Assembly (NCBI RefSeq): GCF_018310535.1
Contig: NZ_CP074102.1
Location: 1,674,001 to 1,738,000 of the forward strand
Reading direction: 5' to 3'
From: Streptomyces mirabilis
GTDB taxonomy: Bacteria > Actinomycetota > Actinomycetes > Streptomycetales > Streptomycetaceae
Length of the DNA: 64,000 nucleotides
Translations under genes and position numbers: made by a program
Notes under the pieces: model-generated
What the model was told of the DNA's origin: nothing
Databases searched by the model: none
What the model saw: only the letters and a program-made list of their open reading frames with translations
Shown: positions 56,132 through 64,000 of the stretch, one piece after another
Numbering within the stretch: the first letter of the stretch is position 1
Layout of the letters: the number at the start of each line of letters is the position of its first letter

Positions 56132-57181
56132 ATGGCCGACATCACCCGGCGTCTCGGCTGGCGCCATCTGCGCGGGGCGCCGACCGCCCATGTCCGGCAC
56201 CACCGGTCGGGCCGGCTGGTGCACGACGGCCCCGGACTCAGCTTCTGGTACCGCTCCCTGACCGCCACGCTCTCCGAAGTCCCGGTCGACGACCGCGAGT
56301 TGGCGATGACCTTCCACGCCCGTACGTCCGACTTCCAGGACGTCGCGGTGCAGGCGACCGTCACGTACCGGATCGTCGATCCCGGGGTCGCGGCCGCACG
56401 GCTCGACTTCTCCGTCGACCCCGACACCGGCTCCTGGCGCGGCGCGCCCCTCGAACAGCTGGGCTCGCTGCTGACCGAAACGGCCCAGCAGCACGCGCTG
56501 GACGTACTGGCCCGTACGTCGCTGGCGGCGGCCCTGGTGGACGGCGTCGCGTCGGTACGGGAGCGGATCGCGGGCGGGCTCGCCGCCGAACCCCGGCTGC
56601 CCGCGACGGGGATCGAGGTCGTGGCCGTACGGGTCGTCGCGTTGCGCCCGGAACCCGAGGTGGAGCGGGCGCTGCGCACTCCCGCCCGCGAGCAGATCCA
56701 GCAGGAGGCGGACAAGGCGACGTACGAACGCCGGGCCGTCGCCGTCGAGCGGGAACGGGCGATCGCCGAGAACGAGCTCGCCAGTCAGATCGAACTCGCC
56801 CGGCGCGAGGAGCAGTTGGTCGACCAGCGCGGCACCAACGCGCGGCGCGAGGCGGAGGAGCACGCGGCGGCGGACGCCGTGCGGGCCGGGGCGGAGGCGG
56901 CGCGGACCGTGCGGCTCGCGGAGGCGGAGGGCACCCGGGTGGTGCAGCTCGCCAAGGCCGAGGCCACGGCCGCGCGCGAGGTCGGCGAGGCGCGGGCCGC
57001 GGCGCAGGCCGCCTGGCTGCGGGTCCACGGGGACGTGGACGTCGCCACGCTGCACGCCCTGACGGGCACCCGGCTCGCCGAGAACCTGCCGCGCATCGAC
57101 AGTGTCACGGTGTCGCCGGACGTCCTGACGGGCCTGCTCGCGCGGCTGGGCAACGGGGCCGCCGGGGGGCCGGAGCTGTGA
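56132..57181 (+). CDS. SPFH (stomatin/prohibitin/flotillin) domain protein
   Basis: 349 residues. An N-terminal SPFH/Band 7 domain (TAHVRHHRSGRLVHDGPGLS, VQATVTYRIVDPGVAAARLD, DVLARTSLAAALVDGVASVR) precedes a long Ala/Glu/Arg coiled coil (about residues 180-300: ADKATYERRAVAVERERAIA onwards) and a C-terminal tail (LGNGAAGGPEL). Such proteins oligomerise on membranes; no clear N-terminal membrane helix is present here, so attachment may be through lipid binding or partner proteins. The stop codon overlaps the start of the next gene (GTGA), implying co-translation with the NAD-kinase-like protein. Confidence 0.88.
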   Translation: MADITRRLGWRHLRGAPTAHVRHHRSGRLVHDGPGLSFWYRSLTATLSEVPVDDRELAMTFHARTSDFQDVAVQATVTYRIVDPGVAAARLDFSVDPDTGSWRGAPLEQLGSLLTETAQQHALDVLARTSLAAALVDGVASVRERIAGGLAAEPRLPATGIEVVAVRVVALRPEPEVERALRTPAREQIQQEADKATYERRAVAVERERAIAENELASQIELARREEQLVDQRGTNARREAEEHAAADAVRAGAEAARTVRLAEAEGTRVVQLAKAEATAAREVGEARAAAQAAWLRVHGDVDVATLHALTGTRLAENLPRIDSVTVSPDVLTGLLARLGNGAAGGPEL

Positions 57182-58071
57182 GTCTCGCGCCCCGTGTCGT
57201 CCTCGTCCATCGCACCACGGAGTACGAGGAACTGGTGGCCCGCCACGGGACGCACGGGCAGGCGGCGTTCTTCCTCTCCTCCCGGGGGCGGGACATCGAG
57301 GAGGTGGCACAGCGGCACCGCAGAGCGCGGGAGGCGCTGGCGGAGGTGGTGTCCGCGGTGCCGCTGACGTGGCGTCAGGCGCGCGTCGAGCGGGGCGACC
57401 TGGACCGCTTCCTCTTCGCTCCGGAGGACGTGGTGGTCGTCGTCGGGCAGGACGGGTTGGTGGCAAACGTGGCCAAGTACCTGACCGGTCAGCCGGTGGT
57501 GGGGATCGACACCGACCCCGGACGGAATCCGGGGGTGCTCGTGCGGCACCGGCCGCGCGACGCGGGCGCGCTGCTCGCCTCGGCGCGCGGGGGCCGGGCC
57601 GACGAGCTGACCATGGTCGAGGCGGTCGCGGACGACACGCAGCGGCTCCTCGCACTCAACGAGATCTATCTCGGAACCGCGAGCCATCAGACGGCCCGCT
57701 ATCGGCTGGGGCTCGACGAGTACGGGGGTGCCGTCGAGCCCCAGGCCTCCTCCGGGGTCCTGGTCGGCACCGGGACGGGCGCCAGCGGCTGGCTCCGCTC
57801 GGTGTGGCAGGAACGGGGCGGTGAGCTGCCGCTGCCCGGGCCCGCGGAGGAACGCCTGCTCTGGTTCGTCCGCGAGGCCTGGCCGTCTCCGGCCACCGGC
57901 ACGTCCCTCGTCTCCGGCACCCTCACCGCCTCCGCCCGCCTCTCCCTCACCGTCGAGTCCGACCGCCTCATCGCGTTCGGGGACGGCATGGAGGGCGATG
58001 CGGTGGAGTTGGTGTGGGGGCAGACGGTACGGGTGGGGGTGGCGGGGGTGAGGTTGCGTCTGGTGGGCTGA
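57178..58071 (+). CDS. NAD kinase-like protein with altered catalytic motif
   Basis: 297 residues from GTG 57178, overlapping the SPFH stop. The N-terminal strand RVVLVHRTTEYEELVARHG and FAPEDVVVVVGQDGLVANVA follow the ATP-NAD kinase fold, where the normal GGDGT loop reads GQDGL; the second family motif is partly kept as VLVGTGTGASGWLRSVWQER (usual form TGSTAY). C-terminal beta-rich domain: SLVSGTLTASARLSLTVESD. The altered loop suggests no NAD phosphorylation, or a different substrate such as diacylglycerol-type lipids. Co-translated with the SPFH protein. Followed by a dispersed repeat. Confidence 0.75.
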   Translation: MSLAPRVVLVHRTTEYEELVARHGTHGQAAFFLSSRGRDIEEVAQRHRRAREALAEVVSAVPLTWRQARVERGDLDRFLFAPEDVVVVVGQDGLVANVAKYLTGQPVVGIDTDPGRNPGVLVRHRPRDAGALLASARGGRADELTMVEAVADDTQRLLALNEIYLGTASHQTARYRLGLDEYGGAVEPQASSGVLVGTGTGASGWLRSVWQERGGELPLPGPAEERLLWFVREAWPSPATGTSLVSGTLTASARLSLTVESDRLIAFGDGMEGDAVELVWGQTVRVGVAGVRLRLVG

Positions 58072-58079
58072 ATCCTTCA

Positions 58080-58099
58080 GGGGCGCGGGGAACTGCGCG
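58080..58099. repeat. Dispersed Streptomyces intergenic repeat, copy 2
   Basis: The 20-base core ggggcgcggggaactgcgcg, identical to 9134-9153, lies 9 bases after the NAD-kinase-like gene. The interval to pnkp also contains ccccgggggtctggggg. Confidence 0.85.
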
Positions 58100-58203
58100 A
58101 CCAGCCCCCACCCACCCGCAGCCGAAGAAGGCACCCCGGGGGTCTGGGGGCGAAGCCCCCAGGTTCGGGATGGAACGGGTAGGGGCGGCGGGGGCGAAAA
58201 ACG

Positions 58204-60753
58204 CTACAGACGTGGGTCCACCGGTTCGGACTCCAGCGCCAGCACCCCGAACACCGCCTCATGCACCCGCCACAACGGCTCCCCCTCCGCCAGCCGGTCC
58301 AACGCCTCCAACCCGAGCGCGTACTCCCGAAGCGCAAGCGACCGCTTGTGGTTCAGGAACCGCCCCCGCAGCCGGGCGAGGTTCTCAGGACGCGTGTACT
58401 CCGGACCGTAGATGATCCGCAGATACTCACGGCCCCGGCACTTGATGCCGGGCTGGACAAGACGTCCCTGCCCACCCCGCACCACCGCCCCGACCGGCTT
58501 GACGACCATGCCCTCACCCCCACGCCCGGTCATCTCCAGCCACCAGTCCACCCCGCCCCGCACGGACTCCGCGTCCCCGGGGTCCACGAACAACCGCCGA
58601 GTCGTCTGCAGCAGCCCACTCCCGTCGTGCTCGACCAGCCGGTCGATGAGCGCGAGCTGCTCGTCGTGCGGCACCGCGGCGAGACTACGGCCCTGGACGG
58701 CGAGGATCTGGAAGGGAGCCAGCCGCACCCCCTCCAGCCCGTCCGTCGGCCAGCAGTACCGCCGGTACGCCTCGGTGAACGCGGCCGCGTCGGCGGCCCG
58801 CTCCCGCTGCCTGCCGAGCAGCTCCCGGACGTCGACCCCACGCTCCGCGGCCCCTTCGAGCGCGGCCAGCGCCCCCGGGAACGCGGCCCCGGCCGCGGCA
58901 CCGACCGCCGCGTACTGGCTGCGCAGCAACCCGGACGCCTTGAGCGACCACGGCATCAACTCGGCGTCGAGCAGCAGCCAGTCCGTGCCCAGTTCCTCCC
59001 ACAGACCGGCAGCCGTCACGGCTTCCCGCAGTCGCCCGAGGATCTCCTCGGTGACGGCAAAGTCGTCGAAGAAGGGCCGGCCGGTACGGGTGCACAGCGC
59101 CCCCGTGGGCCCCTCCGCGACGCCGAACCGCTCCCGCGCCACCCCCGCTTCCCGGCAGACCAGCGCCACCGCCCGCGACCCCATGTGCTTCTCCTCGCAC
59201 ACGACGCGGGCGACGCCGTCCTCCTTGTACTGGGCGAAGGCCTCGGCGGGGTGTTCGAGGTAGCCCTCCACCTGTGAGGTAGCCGTGGGCGCCATCGTCG
59301 GGGGGAGGTAGGGCAGCAGGCGCGGGTCGACCGCGAACCGGCTCATGACCTCCAGGGCCGCCGCCGCGTTCTCCTCACGCACCGCCACCCGCCCGGCGTA
59401 CCGCGTCTCGACGGCCCGCCGTCCGTGCACGTCGGCGAGGTCCAGCGGACGGCCCTCGTGGCCGCCGGGCGCCTCGGAGGCCAGCGGCTTCGCCGGCTCG
59501 TACCAGACCCGTTCGGCCGGTACGTCGACGAGCTCGCGCTCCGGCCAGCGCAGCGCGGTGAGCTTGCCGCCGAACACGGCACCGGTGTCGAGGCAGATGG
59601 TGTTGTTCAGCCAGGTGGCCGTGGGGACCGGGGTGTGACCGTAGACGACGGCTGCCCGGCCCCGGTAGTCCTCCGCCCACGGGTAGCGCACCGGCAGGCC
59701 GAACTCGTCCGTCTCCCCGGTCGTGTCGCCGTACAGCGCGTGCGAGCGCACCCGGCCCGACGTACGGCCGTGGTACTTCTCGGGCAGTCCGGCGTGGCAG
59801 ACGACGAGCCGCCCGCCGTCCAGGACGTAGTGACTGACCAGCCCGTCGACGAACTCCCGCACCCGCGCGCTGAATTCCTCGCTCTCGCCGTCCAGCTGCT
59901 CGATGGTCTCGGCCAGCCCGTGGGAGTGCTGGACCTTGCGGCCCTTGAGGTAACGGCCGAGTTTGTTCTCGTGGTTGCCCGGCACGCACAGCGCGTTGCC
60001 GGCCGCGACCATGGACATCACGCGGCGCAGAACTCCGGGGGTGTCCGGGCCGCGGTCGACGAGGTCGCCGACGAAGACGGCCGTACGGCCCCCCGGGTGC
60101 GCGCCGTCGGCGTAACCGAGCTTGCCGAGCAGGGAGTCCAGCTCCGAGGCGCAGCCGTGGATGTCGCCGATGATGTCGAAGGGTCCGGTGAGGTGGGTCA
60201 GGTCGTTGAACCGCTTCTCCGTCCTCACCTCGGCGCTCTCGATCTCCGCCACACCCCGCAGGACATGCACCTTGCGGAATCCCTCGCGCTCCAAGTGCCG
60301 CAGGGACCGGCGGAGTTCGCGGATATGGCGCTGGATGACGCGGCGCGGCATGTCGGCACGGTCGGTGCGGGAGGCGTTGCGTTCGGCGCACACCTCCTCC
60401 GGCACGTCGAGCACGATCGCGATGGGCAGCACGTCGTGCTTCTTGGCGAGTTCGATCAGCTGGCGGCGGCTCTCCTGCTGGACGTTCGTGGCGTCCACGA
60501 CGGTGCGCCGGCCGGCCGCGAGCCGCTTGCCCGCGATGTAGTGGAGGACGTCGAAGGCGTCGCCGCTGGCGCTCTGGTCGTTCTCGTCGTCGGCGACCAA
60601 GCCGCGGCAGAAGTCGCTGGAGATGACCTCGGTCGGTTTGAAGTGCCGGTGGGCGAAGGTGGACTTGCCTGAGCCGGACGCGCCGATCAGGACGACGAGG
60701 GAGAGGTCGGTGACGGGCAGGGTGCGCCCCTGGGTGGTGTCGTTGCCGGTCAT
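58204..60753 (-). CDS. pnkp: Polynucleotide kinase-phosphatase of the bacterial RNA repair system
   Basis: 849 residues with three enzymes in one chain. Kinase: P-loop VVLIGASGSGKSTFAHRHF. Phosphatase (calcineurin-like): DIIGDIHGCASELDSLLGKL, VFVGDLVDRGPDTP, CVPGNHENKLGRYL. Ligase-type adenylyltransferase: VCEEKHMGSRAVALVC (Lys nucleophile), GVKGRGG-type GEGMVVKPVG and the C-terminal RGREYLRIIYGPEY. It prepares and seals broken RNA with the Hen1 protein. ATG 60753 overlaps the Hen1 stop (ATGA). The ORF frame extends far upstream antisense-like through hen1 in another frame and is not real there. Confidence 0.95.
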   Translation of the reverse strand: MTGNDTTQGRTLPVTDLSLVVLIGASGSGKSTFAHRHFKPTEVISSDFCRGLVADDENDQSASGDAFDVLHYIAGKRLAAGRRTVVDATNVQQESRRQLIELAKKHDVLPIAIVLDVPEEVCAERNASRTDRADMPRRVIQRHIRELRRSLRHLEREGFRKVHVLRGVAEIESAEVRTEKRFNDLTHLTGPFDIIGDIHGCASELDSLLGKLGYADGAHPGGRTAVFVGDLVDRGPDTPGVLRRVMSMVAAGNALCVPGNHENKLGRYLKGRKVQHSHGLAETIEQLDGESEEFSARVREFVDGLVSHYVLDGGRLVVCHAGLPEKYHGRTSGRVRSHALYGDTTGETDEFGLPVRYPWAEDYRGRAAVVYGHTPVPTATWLNNTICLDTGAVFGGKLTALRWPERELVDVPAERVWYEPAKPLASEAPGGHEGRPLDLADVHGRRAVETRYAGRVAVREENAAAALEVMSRFAVDPRLLPYLPPTMAPTATSQVEGYLEHPAEAFAQYKEDGVARVVCEEKHMGSRAVALVCREAGVARERFGVAEGPTGALCTRTGRPFFDDFAVTEEILGRLREAVTAAGLWEELGTDWLLLDAELMPWSLKASGLLRSQYAAVGAAAGAAFPGALAALEGAAERGVDVRELLGRQRERAADAAAFTEAYRRYCWPTDGLEGVRLAPFQILAVQGRSLAAVPHDEQLALIDRLVEHDGSGLLQTTRRLFVDPGDAESVRGGVDWWLEMTGRGGEGMVVKPVGAVVRGGQGRLVQPGIKCRGREYLRIIYGPEYTRPENLARLRGRFLNHKRSLALREYALGLEALDRLAEGEPLWRVHEAVFGVLALESEPVDPRL

Positions 60754-62228
60754 GCGGCCTTCTCCTCCTTCGTGGTGGTCGGGGTGGCGGTGGCGAGGGT
60801 GAAGACCGCCATCTGGGTCGGCGGACCGACCTCCGGGTCGTCGGGGCCGACGGGCGTGAACTCCACCTCGTATCCGTGCCGCGCGGCCACCTGGTGGGCC
60901 CAGGTCCGGAACTCCTCCCGGGTCCACTCGAACCGGTGGTCGCCATGGCGGGAGCGTCCGGCCGGGAGGGTCTCCCAGCGGACGTTGTACTCGACGTTCG
61001 GCGTCGTCACCAGGACCGTACGCGGCCGGGCCGAGCCGAAGACGGCGTACTCCAGGGCGGGCAGCCGGGGCAGGTCGAGGTGCTCGACGACCTCGCTGAG
61101 CACGGCGGCGTCGTACCCCTTGAGACGGTTGTCGGTGTACGCGAGCGAGCCCTGGAAGAGCCGCACGCGGGCGGCCTGCCGCTCGCCCATCCGGTCCAGC
61201 TTGAGCCGCCGCGAGGCGATGGTGAGCGCGCGCATCGACACATCGACACCGACGATCTCGGTGAACCGCACGTCCTTGAGCAGCGCCTGCACCAACTGAC
61301 CCTGACCGCAGCCGAGGTCGAGCACGCGGGCCGCGCCGGACGCGTGCAGCGCGGCGAGGATCGCGTCCCGGCGCTGGACGGCGAGCGGGATCGGCTTCTC
61401 CTCCGTGTCCGCCTCCTCGTCGACCGCGTTGTCGATCTCCTCGACCTCGGTGTCGTCGGCCTCGGCGAGCCGTACGAGCTCCAGCCGCTCCATCGCCTCC
61501 CGCGTCAGCGACCAGCGGCGCGAGAGGTACCGGTCGGCGATCAGCTTCTGCTCGGGGTGGTCCGGCAGCCAGCCCTCGCCCGCCCGCAGCAGCTTGTCGA
61601 CCTCGTCGGACGACACCCAGTAGTGCTTGGCGTCGTCGAGCACCGGAAGCAGCACGTAGAGGTGGCGCAGGGCTTCGGCGAGCGTCAGGCCCGATGCCTC
61701 CAGTTCCAGGCGTACGTAGCGGGAGTCGCCCCACTCGGGGAACTTCGCGTCCAGCGCCACGGCCTCGACCGCCACCGTCCACCCGAGCGGCTCGAACAGC
61801 TTGCGTACGAGGTCGGCGCCGCCCCTGGCGGGAAGCGCGGGTACCTCGATCCGGAGTGGCAGCGGCCGGGCGGGCAGGTACGGCTTCGCGGCGCACTGGC
61901 CCTTCATAGCGCTGGAGAAGACCGCGCTCAGCGCCACGGCGAGCAGGGACGAGGCGGCGTACGGGCGGTCGTTGACGTACTGCGCGAGCGCGGCGTCGGG
62001 TGCGCCGCCGCGGCCCTTGCCCTTGCCGCGCCGGACCAGCGCCACCGCGTCGACCTCCAGCAACAGCGCGGCCGTGCACCGCTCGACGGACGCCTCGGGG
62101 TAGAGGACGTGCGCCGTGCCGTAGGAGGTCGAGAACACCTGCGCCTTGTCGGGATGCTTGTGCAGCAGGAAGCCGAGGTCGGTGGCGGGGCGCTCTGGGG
62201 TACCGGTGGTACTGATCGTCAGGAACAC
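60750..62228 (-). CDS. hen1: 3'-terminal RNA ribose 2'-O-methyltransferase Hen1
   Basis: 492 residues. The N-terminal half (MFLTISTTGTPERPATDLGF, YLPARPLPLRIEVPALPARG) is the bacterial Hen1 accessory region; the C-terminal half has the SAM-binding motif RVLDLGCGQGQLVQALL and the Mg-dependent methyltransferase motif EVVEHLD (ExxE-H type) with HGDHRFEWTREEFRTWA. It methylates the 2'-OH of the 3'-terminal nucleotide before ligation, making repaired RNA resistant to the same ribotoxin. Upstream gene of the operon; divergent from the F420-oxidoreductase. Confidence 0.95.
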   Translation of the reverse strand: MFLTISTTGTPERPATDLGFLLHKHPDKAQVFSTSYGTAHVLYPEASVERCTAALLLEVDAVALVRRGKGKGRGGAPDAALAQYVNDRPYAASSLLAVALSAVFSSAMKGQCAAKPYLPARPLPLRIEVPALPARGGADLVRKLFEPLGWTVAVEAVALDAKFPEWGDSRYVRLELEASGLTLAEALRHLYVLLPVLDDAKHYWVSSDEVDKLLRAGEGWLPDHPEQKLIADRYLSRRWSLTREAMERLELVRLAEADDTEVEEIDNAVDEEADTEEKPIPLAVQRRDAILAALHASGAARVLDLGCGQGQLVQALLKDVRFTEIVGVDVSMRALTIASRRLKLDRMGERQAARVRLFQGSLAYTDNRLKGYDAAVLSEVVEHLDLPRLPALEYAVFGSARPRTVLVTTPNVEYNVRWETLPAGRSRHGDHRFEWTREEFRTWAHQVAARHGYEVEFTPVGPDDPEVGPPTQMAVFTLATATPTTTKEEKAA

Positions 62229-62459
62229 TGGAATCTGCCTCGAAACATCTTCTGAGCTGTGAATACCTCACATGCGCCGAGCGCCGGTGAACCACAGCGG
62301 GGGGAGAACGCGCCGGGGGATCACTACTCCCGGCCTGTCGTCGGCGCGCCCGCCCCAACGTATAGCGAACGCCCCAGGGGGACCCGAGAATTTTCCCGCC
62401 GAGCTCCGTGGCAGCGGTTCCGGCTGGGTCGGCTGATGTGACCGGTGCATGATGGATGC

Positions 62460-63383
62460 ATGGATCTTCGAGTCTTCACAGAACCGCAGCAGGGAGCGAC
62501 CTACGAGACGCTGCTCCGCGTCGCCAAGGCCGCCGAAGACCTCAACTACGGAGCCTTCTTCCGTTCTGACCATTACCTGCACATGGGATCCGTCGACGGG
62601 CTCCCCGGGCCCACCGACGCCTGGATCACACTGGCCGGCCTCGCCCGCGAGACGAACCGGATCCGCCTCGGCACGCTCATGACGGCCGGTACCTTCCGCC
62701 TCCCCGGCGTCCTCGCCATCCAGGTCGCGCAGGTCGACCAGATGTCGGGCGGACGGGTGGAACTCGGTCTGGGCTCCGGCTGGTACGAGGCCGAGCACGA
62801 GGCCTACGGGATTCCGTTCCCCAAGGAGAAGTTCGGGCGGCTGGAGGAACAACTCGCCGTCGTCACGGGACTGTGGGCGACGCCCGTCGGTGAACGGTTC
62901 ACCTACGAGGGGAAGTACTACCAGCTCAAGGACTCCCCCGCGCTTCCCAAGCCCGCGCAGCCCAAGGTGCCGGTCCTGATCGGCGGGCACGGTGCCAAGC
63001 GGACGCCCGAGCTGACGGCGCGGTACGCCGACGAGTTCAACATTCCTTTCGCCTCCCTCGGGGACACGGAGCAGCAGTTCCAGCGGGTGCGGGCGGCGGC
63101 CGAGCGGGCCGGGCGCAAGGGGGACGACCTTGTGTACTCGAACGCGCTCGTCGCCTGTGTCGGCAGGAACGACGCCGAGGTGAAGCGGCGCGCGGACGCC
63201 ATCGGGCGGGACGTCGACGAGCTCAAGGCGAACGGGCTCGCGGGCTCCCCGGCGGAGGTCGTCGAGAGGATCGCCCAGTATCAGGCCGTCGGGTCGCAGC
63301 GCATGTACATGCAGATGCTGGACCTCGATGACCTGGACCACCTGGAGTTGATCGCCGCGGAGGTCATGCCGCAGCTCGACTGA
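62460..63383 (+). CDS. LLM-class F420-dependent oxidoreductase
   Basis: 307 residues, luciferase-like TIM barrel of the F420-dependent class (LLM). Segments: MDLRVFTEPQQGATYETLLR, FFRSDHYLHMGSVDGLPGPT, RLGTLMTAGTFRLPGVLAIQ, DQMSGGRVELGLGSGWYEAE, EEFGIPFPKEKFGRLEEQL-like. It would use reduced F420 as hydride donor; the substrate is unknown. ATG 62460 is given; an earlier ATG at 62445 would add five residues. Close spacing with the divergent hen1 start (230 bases) leaves both promoters in that interval. Confidence 0.92.
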   Translation: MDLRVFTEPQQGATYETLLRVAKAAEDLNYGAFFRSDHYLHMGSVDGLPGPTDAWITLAGLARETNRIRLGTLMTAGTFRLPGVLAIQVAQVDQMSGGRVELGLGSGWYEAEHEAYGIPFPKEKFGRLEEQLAVVTGLWATPVGERFTYEGKYYQLKDSPALPKPAQPKVPVLIGGHGAKRTPELTARYADEFNIPFASLGDTEQQFQRVRAAAERAGRKGDDLVYSNALVACVGRNDAEVKRRADAIGRDVDELKANGLAGSPAEVVERIAQYQAVGSQRMYMQMLDLDDLDHLELIAAEVMPQLD

Positions 63384-63537
63384 GGTCGCGTTCCTCGGGC
63401 CCCGGCGGGCGAAATCCGTCGCCCCCTTGTGCGGCGCGGGTTCGTGGCAGTGACCCGGATAGGTGGTGATCGTCGGGCTCGGGCGGAGCCGGACCGCCCG
63501 GCTCATGGCGACGCCCCGCCTGGGGGCCGCCCCTTCA

Positions 63538-63557
63538 GGGGCGCGGGGAACTGCGCG
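63538..63557. repeat. Dispersed Streptomyces intergenic repeat, copy 3
   Basis: Same 20-base core as 9134-9153, between two convergent genes (F420-oxidoreductase and the DUF6099 gene). Confidence 0.85.
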
Positions 63558-63569
63558 CCCGGCCCGCGC

Positions 63570-64000
63570 CTACCCCGTCGCCCACCCCCGCTCCACCACC
63601 CCCTGATCCCGCGCCGCCAACCGTCTCAGCATCTCCAGGACCCGGTCCCGGGACTCGTCCGCCGCGTCGATCGCCTCCATGCACTGCCAGTACGTCCCCT
63701 GTTCGTCCGCCGCGCAGGCGATACCGACGAGAGCGATACCGACCTCGCCAAGAAGACCCCCGAGGCACAGCAGGGACTCTCGCGCATCACCCAACTCGGT
63801 GAGCTGAGCGGCGCGTAAGTCGGCCATGTCGAGCGGCGGCGCGTTCAGCACACCGCAGCCCCGGCCCGCCAGCTCCGTCAGTCCAAGCGCCTCGCCCCGG
63901 AGTTCCGGCGGCCCCGAGACGGCGAAGCGACTCCCTATGGCCTGGGCCAGGGCCTGCGCCTGCCACGCCTCCGCGATCACTTCGACCGTGTCCCCGCTCC
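63570..64000 (-). CDS. DUF6099 family protein, N-terminus beyond the window
   Basis: Partial; at least 143 codons are open to the right edge. The visible part reads VIAEAWQAQALAQAIGSRFA, then GPPELRGEALGLTELAGRGC and EIDAADESRDRVLEML-like C-terminal helices (EAIDAADESRDRVLEMLRRL), matching the short helical DUF6099 proteins of streptomycetes; function unknown. The GTG at 63980 is not the likely start because the frame and similarity continue upstream (DTVEVIAEAW). Convergent with the F420-oxidoreductase. Confidence 0.7.
   Translation of the reverse strand, partial: SGDTVEVIAEAWQAQALAQAIGSRFAVSGPPELRGEALGLTELAGRGCGVLNAPPLDMADLRAAQLTELGDARESLLCLGGLLGEVGIALVGIACAADEQGTYWQCMEAIDAADESRDRVLEMLRRLAARDQGVVERGWATG

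Noticed and set aside
55994..57655. 553-residue minus-strand frame opposite the SPFH gene
   Set aside because: Low-complexity Arg/Pro-rich sequence; the plus strand encodes the SPFH and NAD-kinase-like proteins with a GTGA overlap.
60754..62358. N-terminal 535 codons of the 1384-codon frame containing pnkp
   Set aside because: This part is an out-of-frame reading of hen1, Arg/Pro/Gly-rich; the kinase P-loop begins only after the ATG at 60753, which overlaps the hen1 stop as expected.

Overview
The window is a high-GC actinobacterial chromosome segment, almost certainly from a Streptomyces. The codon third positions are GC-saturated, GTG starts are common, and the gene order rok7B7 – xylFGH – dxs, next to ngcEFG, plus aconitase – HTH-fused MurA and argF – arcA, is the order I recall from S. 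coelicolor (about SCO5975 to SCO6014, read from right to left here). That comparison is from memory, not from a search. No tRNA, rRNA, CRISPR array, complete insertion sequence or antibiotic cluster was seen.

Left part (1-9.1 kb): the 3' end of a FadB-type fatty-acid oxidation gene, strong back-to-back hairpins, a degraded minus-strand locus with one frameshift and one in-frame stop, a small NYN/PIN-like protein, an ArnT-like membrane glycosyltransferase, an APC amino-acid permease and dxs (isoprenoid synthesis). Sugar block (9.2-27 kb): xylose-type ABC transporter genes xylF-xylG-xylH, the ROK regulator Rok7B7, the chitooligosaccharide/GlcNAc transporter genes ngcE-F-G without an ATPase, then two secreted GH92 alpha-mannosidases that share an identical GACAACGTTGTC palindrome upstream. 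An SDR/MerR divergent pair sits between the mannosidases. A roughly 900-bp mostly gene-free stretch (27-27.9 kb) holds several sugar-type operators but no gene for them to control.

Middle (27.9-42.5 kb): a sensor kinase whose partner response regulator has been gutted by an insertion-deletion carrying a foreign ORF fragment, a large secreted S8 protease with a LuxR-type regulator, iron-box-like sites ahead of aconitase, an XRE/MmyB-type regulator, a MurA paralogue with an N-terminal HTH domain, and small DUF proteins.

Right part (42.5-64 kb): an aerobic CoA-dependent aminobenzoate/salicylate catabolic cluster (RidA, acyl-CoA dehydrogenase, aryl-CoA ligase, PaaX regulator, FAD-monooxygenase/OYE fusion, enoyl-CoA hydratase). 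Two of its promoters carry the same 13-bp operator core with identical spacing to a GATAAC -10 box. Embedded in the cluster is a cysC-cysN deletion scar. Beyond it lie an anti-sigma-type ATPase, a second APC permease, argF/OTC and arcA, a translationally coupled SPFH protein and NAD-kinase-like protein, the Hen1-Pnkp RNA-repair operon, an LLM-class F420 oxidoreductase and a partial DUF6099 gene at the right edge.

The logic of the window is carbon scavenging (xylose, chitin fragments, mannans, peptides, arginine, aromatic acids) with local regulators, mixed with signs of recent gene decay: three broken loci, orphan operators and several short tandem-repeat arrays.
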